Shown: positions 1-8,340, numbered from the stretch's first letter. The stretch is 64,000 nt of DNA from Veillonella agrestimuris (GCF_943193065.1 NZ_CALPCS010000010.1:21667-85666), one strand, 5' to 3'. The notes: generated by a model not told the origin, from the sequence alone. A program made the numbers and translations.

Positions 1-991
1 AGTAAGTTGGACATAGTAAGGGTAGAACTTGATAGGGGTGCTCATTGTCGATAACTTGAATGAGACCAGTACCATGTCCTGTTGGAATGACAATCCCCTC
101 TGGTTCTAGATTTGGAAATAAGAATTGAGTGGTTTTCTGATTGATGTTTCCAATTTGCAATACTACGTTTAGCTGTTCCCTCACTGAAATGGGGATAGTA
201 TTGTGGTCAAAACGTTGGCTTACTAAAAACAGATGGATTTTGGTGGCACGTCCTAAGAGGGCAATCTGTGAGAGTAAGGAGAAAAAGGCTTCTTTGATAT
301 TTTTATTGACTCCTTCAGATAGAGCAAGAACTTCATCAATGACGATGGTTAGATGAGTAAATTGATGGTTGGGGTTATCATATAAGATAGCTTGTCGTTT
401 CTGAATGAGAGTTGCACACTGGCTTAATTGTTCATTGACCTGTGAGACAAAATCGGATTTTGAGCGATTTTTGACAGGATGGATAACTGAAATGTGATTT
501 TCTCTTGCCCAACGACTTGGGGTATCGAATTTAGGGTCAATGATTATCAAGTCGGACATGTGCTTCAGGACACTTAAAAAGTACGTTAAAGCATAGCTTT
601 TTCCAGAACCTGAATTTCCAGCAATAGCAAAATGATTGACCTTATCTAGGTTGAGTTCAAAGTTTTTCATGATAGGAATGTTCCCTTGCGGTAAGCTGGC
701 TGAAAATTTATCCAAATCAGGAATTGTCAGTCGTTCTGAAATCCCCTTTTTCCACGGAAAGAATAAGCCAAGTTGAATGTGTAGGTCATTCGTCTCTAAT
801 GGAATAAAATAGGTAGCATTTGGTTTTAGTAGCGTGTATTGTGGGAATAATGATGCGTTAGCAATCAGAAAAATCTTCTTGTATAAGTCATCATCAAGGA
901 TATAGGCACATGGCAGGCGAGGGACAAAAACAAAACCGTTTTCTTGGATAATAATATTGAAGGAGTTCGTATAGCTGGTCTCACCCTGCAT
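1..991 (-). CDS. FtsK/SpoIIIE-type ATPase of a conjugative element (3' end outside window)
   Basis: An open frame on the minus strand starts at an ATG at 991 and runs off the left edge, so only about the first 330 residues are visible. It carries a Walker A motif AGNSGSGKS near residues 124-132 and a Walker B-like IVIDEV near residue 215, as in FtsK/SpoIIIE DNA translocases. In Tn916-type elements such a protein (Orf21 position) couples DNA to the transfer channel. The gene lies just downstream of a small conserved element gene (1082-1402), which matches that order. It is not the classical long Orf21: the visible N-terminus shows no long membrane region. Assignment to the ATPase family is firm; the exact element family is inferred. 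Confidence 0.8.
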   Translation of the reverse strand, partial: MQGETSYTNSFNIIIQENGFVFVPRLPCAYILDDDLYKKIFLIANASLFPQYTLLKPNATYFIPLETNDLHIQLGLFFPWKKGISERLTIPDLDKFSASLPQGNIPIMKNFELNLDKVNHFAIAGNSGSGKSYALTYFLSVLKHMSDLIIIDPKFDTPSRWARENHISVIHPVKNRSKSDFVSQVNEQLSQCATLIQKRQAILYDNPNHQFTHLTIVIDEVLALSEGVNKNIKEAFFSLLSQIALLGRATKIHLFLVSQRFDHNTIPISVREQLNVVLQIGNINQKTTQFLFPNLEPEGIVIPTGHGTGLIQVIDNEHPYQVLPLLCPTY

Positions 992-1081
992 TAAATAAAG
1001 CTCCCAGAGCCATATTGAGGCTCTGGAGCAAGTAAGATTGCAGAAATGATTGATTCAGCACAACACTAGATTGTGAAGCCA

Positions 1082-1402
1082 CTACCGAACCTCCTTGATG
1101 CCATCTGCTTTGAAGTAAATATTATATTTTACTTCACAGGCTTGTAGGGTGTCAAATTGAATCATGGATTGAAAATCTGGAAGCTCAATCTTATTTTCAA
1201 ATTTTACTTGGAAAGGATCTTGTCCCTCCTGTACAAACCATGCTTTGTAAGCTACGATTTCTCCTGTTGGTTTTCCATCTTCAAACCGTTGTTGTGGTTC
1301 AAGTTCGGTACTAAGTGAGTAAATCGGTTGTTTTTGACTGATGATTTTGTCAGCCAGTGTAGTTGTGTAACCACCTTTAGTGGTTTTCATTTTGAATGCC
1401 AT
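1082..1402 (-). CDS. small conserved mobile-element protein (Tn916 Orf22/23-like position)
   Basis: A 106-residue protein on the minus strand with an AGGAGG ribosome site just upstream. I see no catalytic motif. It is a soluble, beta-rich looking protein ending in a Y-F-K-A-D-G-I-K-E-V tail, similar in size and position to the small proteins that precede the FtsK-like ATPase in Tn916-type elements (DUF961-like). The position, 91 bases before the ATPase start and on the same strand, is the main support. Its function is unknown; conserved partners of this kind are thought to belong to the transfer or replication module. The family name is a suggestion only. Confidence 0.6.
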   Translation of the reverse strand: MAFKMKTTKGGYTTTLADKIISQKQPIYSLSTELEPQQRFEDGKPTGEIVAYKAWFVQEGQDPFQVKFENKIELPDFQSMIQFDTLQACEVKYNIYFKADGIKEVR

Positions 1403-1495
1403 AAGGCAGCTCCTCCTGTGTATTGGGAAATAATATGAATGCGACAGGCTCGGTTTTAGTCATGAGCTGGACTTGGTTATTAGGTTGTTAACCCC

Positions 1496-1513
1496 CTCCT
1501 TATTACTAAGGAG
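1496..1513 (-). promoter_or_regulatory. leader hairpin upstream of the element transfer genes
   Basis: A 7-bp perfect inverted repeat (CTCCTTA, TTAC loop, TAAGGAG) lies about 95 bases before the 1402 start. On either strand one arm is Shine-Dalgarno-like. It could be a small regulatory stem in the leader of the minus-strand transfer operon. No U-run follows, so it is not a standard terminator. Confidence 0.3.
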
Positions 1514-1563
1514 AAGTAGAACCCAAAATGCAAAGTTTTTTCAAAAAATTTTTATTTCTTTTT

Positions 1564-1595
1564 GAAAAAAATCCAGTGTTTTTGGCACTGGATTT
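1564..1595 (-). terminator. intrinsic terminator of the sigma-like gene
   Basis: A 10-bp perfect stem (AAATCCAGTG / CACTGGATTT) at 1569-1578 and 1586-1595 with a 7-base loop. Read on the minus strand it is followed by a T run. It lies 6 bases after the stop of the sigma-like gene at 1601. Confidence 0.85.
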
Positions 1596-1600
1596 CGGAA

Positions 1601-2050
1601 TTAGCGATAGTCATTCAATAAGGGAGCTAAATTGTTGAGTGCTTTTAGATAATGGGATTTGACGGTAACATCACTCATTTTCTTGTAATATTTAGAGATA
1701 TATCGAGCTGTTTCCCTGTAGCTTAATCCTTCTTCAGCGACCATCTCAATAATTTTACGGTCTATCGGCACTAAAGTTTCCTTTGCTTTATGAATATTTT
1801 GCTTTAATTCCTTTAGGGTCAAAGCTTCTTCAGGATTCGGGTCAGAACTAGCGAGTATTTCATGGCGTTCACGTTTTTTGCCAGTGTTACGAGAGGTATT
1901 CTCTTCAAGGCTTCTTTTGTGGTGGTATCGGTCACGACGTTCAGCATTATTTTCTTCTTGTTGGAGAAGACGAGTTACCTCTATCCAATTTTCAGCCTCA
2001 ACAGCTTTTTGGAGATTACGTTCCCGGCGTTCGTTTACTTTATTACTCAT
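1601..2050 (-). CDS. sigma-70 region 4-like HTH protein of the mobile element
   Basis: A 149-residue protein whose first half is highly charged and low in complexity. The C-terminal about 60 residues form a sigma region 4-like helix-turn-helix: L-V-P-I-D-R-K-I-I-E-M-V-A-E-E-G-L-S-Y-R-E-T-A then a V-T-V-K-S-H recognition-helix-like stretch. Similar small sigma-like proteins are regulators in streptococcal integrative elements. It is followed directly by its own terminator and is divergent from the R-M cargo operon at 2395, so it may control either direction. No sigma region 2 is present, so it probably cannot replace a full sigma factor alone. Confidence 0.65.
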   Translation of the reverse strand: MSNKVNERRERNLQKAVEAENWIEVTRLLQQEENNAERRDRYHHKRSLEENTSRNTGKKRERHEILASSDPNPEEALTLKELKQNIHKAKETLVPIDRKIIEMVAEEGLSYRETARYISKYYKKMSDVTVKSHYLKALNNLAPLLNDYR

Positions 2051-2394
2051 AGTGAGTTTTTCCTTTCCGTCCTTGGACAGAAAGAAACGTAAATGAGCAC
2101 ACTGTGTACCGATGAGGCATGAAAAGGGTCACCAAAGAAACGGTGAAACAATTCGGTGCACAATATGACCGCCATAGTCATATCATTATATTTGTTTCAA
2201 TCCGTCCATTTGATGGCCACCAGTTAGGACTATTTAGTTATCTGAAGAAAAGACATTTGATTTTGGTATAATGAACAGTAAGTACAATATGTCTTATCTT
2301 CACTCTGTATTATGAAGTAGATAATGTTACTTGCAATTGTAGAAAAAGTTTATAAAGTTGGCATAGTTACTAAATTAGTTATGAGGAGAAAAAA
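2051..2394. promoter_or_regulatory. divergent intergenic region with rightward promoter and structured leader
   Basis: This 344-base gap separates the minus-strand sigma-like gene from the rightward cargo operon. An extended -10 (TGG-TATAAT, TATAAT at 2267-2272) has only a weak -35. Transcription from it would give a leader of roughly 115 bases. The leader contains an imperfect inverted repeat (TTATCTTCA ... TGAAGTAGATAA, about 2301-2330). I see no gene in this stretch. Confidence 0.5.
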
Positions 2395-3267
2395 ATGTCT
2401 GATACCATCCCACGCCTCACAGGAGGAATTCTATTTGGACTTATTCTCGAAGCTAGAAAACGAAAAGAGAAGGTTCGGAGTGGGTACCTAGGAGAATCAA
2501 CTGATGGATTATCCGAAACTGATATCATGAAGTCTCTTATTGATATTTTTACAGGAGAAACTCAGCAACAGCCCTATGAAAACTCGTTCAAAAAGAATGT
2601 TTCTGATTATAAGAAATGTGTTATTTCTAGCGCAACATACATTCCTTTTGATAACCAGGTGAACATTAATTCATTCAAAGATTCTATAGAACAAAATAAA
2701 AAAGACACTATAGAAAGTATGTCTATGTTTATCAGTGAAAAGCTTTCAGAACAAAAATTGAAGTGGCTGGTTTCTGCGATTATAGAAACTATTTGTAATG
2801 ATGAAACGATTGATAATTCGGAGAATTTTAAAGTTTCCTTTAATGAATCGAAATCTAAGCAAGAATTATTAGAAGTTGAAGTAATTGAGATTGAATCGTT
2901 TTTATTAGATGTAATGAGATATATTTTTGTCAATAAATTAGATAATACTCTCGGTAAGCTAACATTTGAATCATGGTATTCTCAAAGCGGAGAACGAGCT
3001 CCTTGGAAGTTTACTAATGGAGAACTGGGACAATATATGAATGGCTTAGAACTAACTCGATATATTTTGGGAAATTTTGGGGCACAAACTGATAGTATAG
3101 TGGAACAAAAGTATTCTGAAGAATTAGATATTGAGGTTGAGGAAAAACATAAAGGTAATATCAGAAGTGATGAATCTGTAAAACAACAGGTATTGAATAA
3201 TTCTAAAGTCATCAATCAGTATGCTCATAAAATCTATAACATAGAACATGTAGAAAATTTAAATTAA
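2395..3267 (+). CDS. uncharacterised protein A of R-M-linked cargo operon
   Basis: A 290-residue soluble protein starting at ATG 2395 behind an AGGAG site. I do not recognise a named domain. The N-terminus has a G-G-I-L-F-G-L-I-L-E-A-R-like segment and a D-G-L-S-E-T-D-I-M stretch, features I associate with an unnamed Firmicute protein family. The body is helical and acidic. The last residues are K-I-Y-N-I-E-H-V-E-N-L-N, and a near-identical peptide lies near the N-terminus of the next protein. It is 10 bases upstream of gene B and in one operon with the restriction-methylase at 3840. A defence-related role is an inference from context only. Confidence 0.7.
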   Translation: MSDTIPRLTGGILFGLILEARKRKEKVRSGYLGESTDGLSETDIMKSLIDIFTGETQQQPYENSFKKNVSDYKKCVISSATYIPFDNQVNINSFKDSIEQNKKDTIESMSMFISEKLSEQKLKWLVSAIIETICNDETIDNSENFKVSFNESKSKQELLEVEVIEIESFLLDVMRYIFVNKLDNTLGKLTFESWYSQSGERAPWKFTNGELGQYMNGLELTRYILGNFGAQTDSIVEQKYSEELDIEVEEKHKGNIRSDESVKQQVLNNSKVINQYAHKIYNIEHVENLN

Positions 3268-3277
3268 GGAGAATACA

Positions 3278-3859
3278 TTGACAAACTTACTAAAGAGACA
3301 GGACAATTTACCATCAGAATTCCCTCAACAAACATTACAACAAAGCGCAGAAAAAATTTATAATATAGAACATGCTGACAATGTAAATAATTTTATTAAC
3401 TACACGACGGAGCGAAAGGTACTTTCTCTTGACGAATTCTATAATTTGTTTGTGATTTCTGGTGAAAGCTACTCAAATGATTTATTTACCTTACAAAATG
3501 ATAGATTTTTTGAATATACTAACCAAGAAATTAAACAAAGATATTTGAAATTTTCACTAGATGATATTAATGAGATATTGGCTTTACCGACTTTGTTTCT
3601 TCCAGAGTATAATGAACAGAATAATGAAGTGGAAAATGGTTTTCTAGGAAGTCTGGAAGAGATAGATAAAGTAGAAGGTGTTAGGAATTCTAAATTCTAT
3701 CTTCGAAAAGAGCGGGAAATAAATATGAAATTAATAGAATCCAACAAATCTAAACTTCGGATAAATGAATGGGAGCTTAGTAGAACTCACTGGAGTATAA
3801 AAAGAGCTAATTTAAAACTAGTTATAGAGGAAATAACCAATGGCAAGAAAACAGAGTAA
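3278..3859 (+). CDS. uncharacterised protein B of R-M-linked cargo operon
   Basis: A 193-residue protein that I start at TTG 3278, because AAGGAG lies at the right distance and the frame opens there. Residues about 26-37 read K-I-Y-N-I-E-H-A-D-N-V-N, repeating the C-terminal tail of protein A. The rest contains F-Y-N-L-F-V-I-S-G-E, R-F-F-E-Y, Y-L-K-F-S-L-D-D-I-N-E-I and a C-terminal L-S-R-T-H-W-S-I-K-R-A-N-L segment, which I associate with an unnamed family often found after protein A-like genes. It overlaps the 3840 methylase start by 20 bases, implying translational coupling. No membrane segment or enzyme motif is visible. Function unknown. Confidence 0.7.
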   Translation: MTNLLKRQDNLPSEFPQQTLQQSAEKIYNIEHADNVNNFINYTTERKVLSLDEFYNLFVISGESYSNDLFTLQNDRFFEYTNQEIKQRYLKFSLDDINEILALPTLFLPEYNEQNNEVENGFLGSLEEIDKVEGVRNSKFYLRKEREINMKLIESNKSKLRINEWELSRTHWSIKRANLKLVIEEITNGKKTE

Positions 3860-5912
3860 AGAAGTCAAAATTCAACGTGAAGTTGAAAAATGGTTGACGT
3901 CTTATGATATGGAGTTTGTGACACAAAATGAAAGTGTTAATCCTGAAATTGACAAAGCCTTAGCAAAAGCACCATCAAAAACAGGTGGTGAGGGTGCGAA
4001 TCTAGTTGATGTTAAACTATTATTGAAAAATAGTAAGCTAGACTATTACCCTATCATGATTGAATTGAAGTGGGGCAGTAATAAACTTGAAAAGCTAGAC
4101 AAAGAAGACCATGTAGCCAATACGAAAACAAGCGGTAAAGAAAAGGGCGACCCAAACTATACCAATATCAACGGCTATGCGGTAAATGGGGCGGTTCACT
4201 ATGCAAATGCTATCCTGCAATATTCTAGTTATACAGATGTCATTGCAATTGGGATTACAGGAGATGAGGACGAGGCAGGCAACCTTGAAACACGTTTTGG
4301 TGTTTACTATGTTTCCAAGTCTAACTATGGTATCGGTCAAAAGGTTGGTGAGTACTCCGATTTATCTTTCTTAAAGCCTGAAAACTTTGATGAATTTATA
4401 GAAAAGCTAAAAGAATTACAGTTATCAGAAGCTGAATTACGCTTGATTCATCTAAAACGTGAAGATAGAATTGAAGACGCTCTAACAAAGATAAACGAAA
4501 GTCTTTTCAACAAGCAGAAAAATATTAGTGCCTTGGCACGTATTCATCTAGTGGCTGCTAGTATCATGGCAAACTTAGGGGTTGCGGGTAAGGTGAAGCC
4601 CTTAGAACCATCAGATTTAAAATCTTCTGATGAAGAAGGCGATACAGATGGAGACATTCTAATTCGTAAAATCAAGGCGTTTCTGAAAGAGAAGAACCTC
4701 CCACAAGCTAAACAAAAACAAATTTTACGTCATTTAGAACCTACGATTCTTGAATCTAGCTTTTCAGATCCAAGGAATGGGGTGTCTCTCCTCAAAGAAA
4801 TCTTTACAGAGGTGATTGACGACTTAGGTTATTTCTACAAAATCGGAGTGGATACGGACTTTACAGGTAAGCTCTTTAATATCATGTTTAGATGGTTGAG
4901 CTTTGCAGGTGATGACCAAAATGACGTGGTGTTAACTCCTCGGTATGTAGCACTTTTTATGGCGAAACTAGCACGAGTAAACAAGGATTCTTATGTCTGG
5001 GACTTTGCGACAGGTTCGGGTGGTCTGTTGGTGGCTGCTATGAATCTGATGTTAGATGACGCTAAAAAGGAAATTACAAGCCCTGATGAACTTAGAGAAA
5101 AGGAAGAGAAAATCAAGGCTGAACAAATTCTTGGGATTGAAATTCTTCCAGAAATCTACATGTTGGCTGTTCTAAACATGATTCTGATGGGAGATGGTTC
5201 AAGTAATATCCTACAAGATGATAGTTTGAAGAAATTTAATGGGAAATATGGCTATGGTAAAGATAATGAGCATTTCCCAGCAGATGTTTTCCTTTTAAAT
5301 CCGCCTTACTCTGAAACAGGGAATGGCATGAACTTTGTCAAGCGTGCCTTGTCTATGATGAAAGGTGGTTACGCCTCTGTTATTATCCAAGATTCAGCAG
5401 GTTCAGGACGTGCAAAGGAAATTAATCAGAAGATTTTGGAGCAAAATACACTTTTAGCATCTATCAAAATGCCAATGGATATTTTTATAGGAAAATCTAA
5501 TGTACAGACTTCTATTTACGTATTTAAGGTAGGAGAAAAGCATGAAGCCAAACAGCGAGTGAAGTTTATTGATTTGCGTAACGATGGCTACAAACGTTCT
5601 AACCGTAAGAAATCAAAAGCCAGTACTAATTTACAAGATGTTGATAATGCGGTAGGACGTTATGAAGAGGTGGTTAATCTCGTTAAATTCGGTAAAGGTG
5701 AGTTGAATATTTTTACAGAAAAAGAGTACATTGAAGATGTTATTGCTCTCTCTGGTGAAAAACATGGTGAAGACTGGAATTTTGACCAACATATAAAACC
5801 GAATCTTAAACCTACTCTTGAAGATTTACAGAAATCAGTATCAGATTATTTAGCGTGGGAAGTTAGCCAATTATTGAAAAATAAAGATATTGATAACTCA
5901 AAAAAATTGTAA
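3840..5912 (+). CDS. BcgI-like restriction-modification protein (nuclease plus N6-adenine methylase)
   Basis: A 690-residue fused restriction and modification subunit. The N-terminus has a PD-(D/E)xK-type nuclease signature, D57 followed by E75-L-K77 in I-E-L-K-W-G. The methylase domain has motif I D-F-A-T-G-S-G-G at 388-395 for S-adenosylmethionine and the catalytic N-P-P-Y at 487-490, as in HsdM/gamma-class N6-adenine methylases. This is the A-subunit layout of BcgI and related type IIB/IIG enzymes. The frame stops at TAA 5910 right after an A7 run. The reading frame one base back continues directly into a specificity domain, so the true product may be a fused R-M-S protein (see findings). 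It is coupled to gene B by overlap. Confidence 0.85.
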   Translation: MARKQSKEVKIQREVEKWLTSYDMEFVTQNESVNPEIDKALAKAPSKTGGEGANLVDVKLLLKNSKLDYYPIMIELKWGSNKLEKLDKEDHVANTKTSGKEKGDPNYTNINGYAVNGAVHYANAILQYSSYTDVIAIGITGDEDEAGNLETRFGVYYVSKSNYGIGQKVGEYSDLSFLKPENFDEFIEKLKELQLSEAELRLIHLKREDRIEDALTKINESLFNKQKNISALARIHLVAASIMANLGVAGKVKPLEPSDLKSSDEEGDTDGDILIRKIKAFLKEKNLPQAKQKQILRHLEPTILESSFSDPRNGVSLLKEIFTEVIDDLGYFYKIGVDTDFTGKLFNIMFRWLSFAGDDQNDVVLTPRYVALFMAKLARVNKDSYVWDFATGSGGLLVAAMNLMLDDAKKEITSPDELREKEEKIKAEQILGIEILPEIYMLAVLNMILMGDGSSNILQDDSLKKFNGKYGYGKDNEHFPADVFLLNPPYSETGNGMNFVKRALSMMKGGYASVIIQDSAGSGRAKEINQKILEQNTLLASIKMPMDIFIGKSNVQTSIYVFKVGEKHEAKQRVKFIDLRNDGYKRSNRKKSKASTNLQDVDNAVGRYEEVVNLVKFGKGELNIFTEKEYIEDVIALSGEKHGEDWNFDQHIKPNLKPTLEDLQKSVSDYLAWEVSQLLKNKDIDNSKKL

Positions 5913-7072
5913 GCCCTCGTCTTGAAGAAATTGAACAAGAATTTGAAAGCCAAGGAGGCGAGTGGCTTGAATACAGAATTGGCGATGTTTTTGAAAAGTT
6001 ATCATCAAGATATTTGGGAGTAGGTGACAGGGCTAAATCTGTTTCAAAGGTAGAAACAGAAGAATACTCAGTACCCGTGGTTTATGCTAAATCAGGTGAT
6101 AACGGGATTATGTATTGGGCAAAAGAAGGCGATTTTGAAACTCACAGTAATGTTATTTCTATTATTTATAACGGTGCAATTGCAGCAGGCTTAGTTTATG
6201 CACAACGTAAGGAAACAGGAATTCTTGCAGAAAGCTATTTAATCAAAGTCAAAAATATTGAAGTAAGTTTTGAAACAAATTTGTTCTTGCGAGCAGTGCT
6301 TGAATCGGTTCTTTATCCAAAATATTCAAGAGATTATTTAGCAACATGGGCTAATAAGGTTGAAAATGATAAAATTGCCTTACCGACAATAAATAGCGAG
6401 ATAGCATTTTCATATATGGAAAATTGCATAAAAGCGCTCGAGGCGGAACGCATCGAGACGCTCGAGGCGTATCTATTAGTAAGTGGTTTTAAAGATTATC
6501 AACTCACCCAAGAGGAAGAAGATGCTTTAGAGGTATTTGATACTCAACAATGGCAAGAGTTTCGCATGGGTGATTTATTTGATAGAGTTAAAACCAAGAA
6601 ATTACCTTATAAAGCAAAAGAATTACCAAAAGAACCACAAGGAGAATTCAGCTTACCTGCCTTGACCTCTAGTTTTATGAATCAAGGGTTAAACTACTAT
6701 GTTCCTAAAGAAGGAGCGACGGTTCTACAAAATGTTATCTCTATCCCGTCTAACAGTGATGTGTACAGAGCTTACTTCCAATCACAAGAATTTACCGTCC
6801 TATCTGACGCTTATGCAATTGATTGGATTAGTTCGGATAAGCAACTAAGACCAAATGACTACCTCTTTATTGTTCCGAGTATCAATAAGGTTACAGACCT
6901 ACCGATTTACTCATATAAAAACAAATTAGGTGGTTGGAATGTAGTCAAGGATAAACTGATAAAATTACCAGTCAATGAAAAGGGAGAAATCCATTTTGAT
7001 TACATGGCAACCTTGGTACAAGCTATTAAAAAATTAGCTATTAGAGATGTTGTTTTGTATGCTGATAAATAG
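5906..7072 (+). CDS. specificity (S) domain, in the -1 frame relative to the R-M gene
   Basis: The open frame runs from 5897, but the first standard start is a TTG at 6014. Homology-like sequence begins earlier: P-R-L-E-E-I-E-Q, then E-W-L-E-Y-R-I-G-D-V-F-E-K-L. A start at 6014 would therefore cut into target-recognition domain 1. The two half-repeats of an HsdS-type protein are visible: E-Y-R-I-G-D-V-F near 5969 and E-F-R-M-G-D-L-F near 6557. They are separated by a helical conserved region (K-A-L-E-A-E-R-I-E-T-L-E-A-Y). The domain decides the DNA sequence recognised. It is probably made as an extension of the 3840 protein through -1 slippage at 5900-5906. A disrupted gene or a base-call error are the alternatives. 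Confidence 0.75.
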   Translation: MVSPRLEEIEQEFESQGGEWLEYRIGDVFEKLSSRYLGVGDRAKSVSKVETEEYSVPVVYAKSGDNGIMYWAKEGDFETHSNVISIIYNGAIAAGLVYAQRKETGILAESYLIKVKNIEVSFETNLFLRAVLESVLYPKYSRDYLATWANKVENDKIALPTINSEIAFSYMENCIKALEAERIETLEAYLLVSGFKDYQLTQEEEDALEVFDTQQWQEFRMGDLFDRVKTKKLPYKAKELPKEPQGEFSLPALTSSFMNQGLNYYVPKEGATVLQNVISIPSNSDVYRAYFQSQEFTVLSDAYAIDWISSDKQLRPNDYLFIVPSINKVTDLPIYSYKNKLGGWNVVKDKLIKLPVNEKGEIHFDYMATLVQAIKKLAIRDVVLYADK

Positions 7073-7438
7073 ATTGAAGTAACAAAAGAAGTTGTAGAAA
7101 AATAAAAAAACGCAGGCTGGGTTGAGCTTGCGTTTTGGATTCCACAAATTTTAGAAAAGACTATGCTATTTCAAAAATTTTTAGGAATTAGAATAAATGA
7201 CTAGTCTATTTTATGGTGTTAATTGGTGTCAATTTTATCCAAATGAATAGATTTCAGTCCATTTTTATGGAATTTTCAAACTGTAAAATGTTGATATAAA
7301 GGGATTTATGAGGATTGAGTATTCTTAGTTTTCAATCGAGAAATTCTCCAAACGTTAATAGTTGGATATATAAAAAAACCAGTAACCAATATGGTGCTGG
7401 GGTTTTGTTGCAGACAATAAAAGGAGGATAACTAAAAT
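7073..7438. other. junction region between acquired element and chromosome
   Basis: This is a 366-base AT-rich stretch without a gene. It holds the R-M terminator and, at 7372-7406, a second hairpin (AAAACC ... GGTTTT with an inner ACCA/TGGT stem). An AAAGGAGG ribosome site for the next gene follows. Gene content changes from mobile-element type to chromosomal type across this stretch, so the element end probably lies here. I could not identify a terminal repeat. Confidence 0.5.
7107..7136 (+). terminator. intrinsic terminator of the R-M operon
   Basis: A 12-bp stem with one G-U pair (AAAACGCAGGCT / AGCTTGCGTTTT) and a 6-base loop, ending in T4, begins 35 bases after the S-domain stop. It marks the end of the cargo operon. 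Confidence 0.85.
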
Positions 7439-8290
7439 ATGAAAACGATTCGCTTATTATATCCAGATTTTATTAGTGGTGGTTCCGAGGTGTATTATTT
7501 TGGTTCTAATTTATTGCAACATATTTTACCGAAAAATGACAAGCAACGGCTTATTAAGGTGGATGTATTACCACCAGAGGAAACAGAAACCGATGTAGTA
7601 GACGGTATCTATGGGACGGAATTTGTAGCGCATGGTATTATGAGTGCTATCGAAAAAATTGAAGAAGAGCAGCCTGATCGTATTATTACGATTGGCGGTA
7701 ACTGTTTAGTTAGTTTTGCTCCTTTCGATTATCTTCATGGCAAATATGATAATGTAGGCATTATATGGATTGATGCGCATGCCGATGTGTCGGTTAAAGA
7801 TAATGGATACCCTTACCCACATGCTATGGTCTTAGGTGCATTGCTTGGTAGTGGAGAAAAACTATTTGCAGAGCATATGAAAAATCCTGCTTTCAAAGGG
7901 GAAGATGTTCTTTATGTAGGCTTACAAGATTTGCACGATTACCAAGAAGTATTTTTAAATAAAGCCAATGTGAATTATACAGTACAAACTAATGGACCAT
8001 TACCAATTGAAGCGATTCGAGAATTTGCTAAACAATATGGCCACATCTTGGTGCATTTCGATATCGATGCGTTAGATGAAAAACTATTTCATTCTACTTA
8101 TTTTGCTAATCCAGAAGCTGGTGGCGATGGATCTGGTGGCGGTATTATGACAATGGACCAAGTGGGGGCTGTATTGAGAATTATCGACGAGACGTCTAGT
8201 GTAGAAGGTTTTACCATTGCAGAATACCTTCCATTTGATGAATATCGTTTGCATAATATGTTAAAGGAAGTTTCTATTTTTAAAAACTAA
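7439..8290 (+). CDS. arginase/agmatinase-fold protein with altered metal site
   Basis: A 283-residue ureohydrolase-fold protein. Manganese-site motifs are D-A-H-A-D at 112-116 and D-I-D-A-L-D at 208-213, as in arginase and agmatinase. The first motif, normally G-G-D-H-S, reads G-G-N-C at 86-89, so the histidine ligand is replaced by cysteine. The protein may therefore use a different metal geometry or a different guanidino or amidino substrate. The start is supported by AGGAGG 10 bases upstream. It is monocistronic, followed by a terminator at 8309-8338. Family assignment is firm; substrate is unknown. Confidence 0.75.
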   Translation: MKTIRLLYPDFISGGSEVYYFGSNLLQHILPKNDKQRLIKVDVLPPEETETDVVDGIYGTEFVAHGIMSAIEKIEEEQPDRIITIGGNCLVSFAPFDYLHGKYDNVGIIWIDAHADVSVKDNGYPYPHAMVLGALLGSGEKLFAEHMKNPAFKGEDVLYVGLQDLHDYQEVFLNKANVNYTVQTNGPLPIEAIREFAKQYGHILVHFDIDALDEKLFHSTYFANPEAGGDGSGGGIMTMDQVGAVLRIIDETSSVEGFTIAEYLPFDEYRLHNMLKEVSIFKN

Positions 8291-8308
8291 TAGATATATT
8301 GCTGAATG

Positions 8309-8340
8309 AAGACATAAGTTCTGTGGGGCTTATGTCTTTT
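8309..8340 (+). terminator. intrinsic terminator after arginase-fold gene
   Basis: A 10-bp perfect stem AAGACATAAG / CTTATGTCTT with a 10-base loop and a T run lies 19 bases after the stop. Confidence 0.85.

Noticed and set aside
141..356. Plus-strand 71-residue frame at the left edge
   Set aside because: It is a shadow of the FtsK-like gene on the minus strand, whose Walker motifs are clear.
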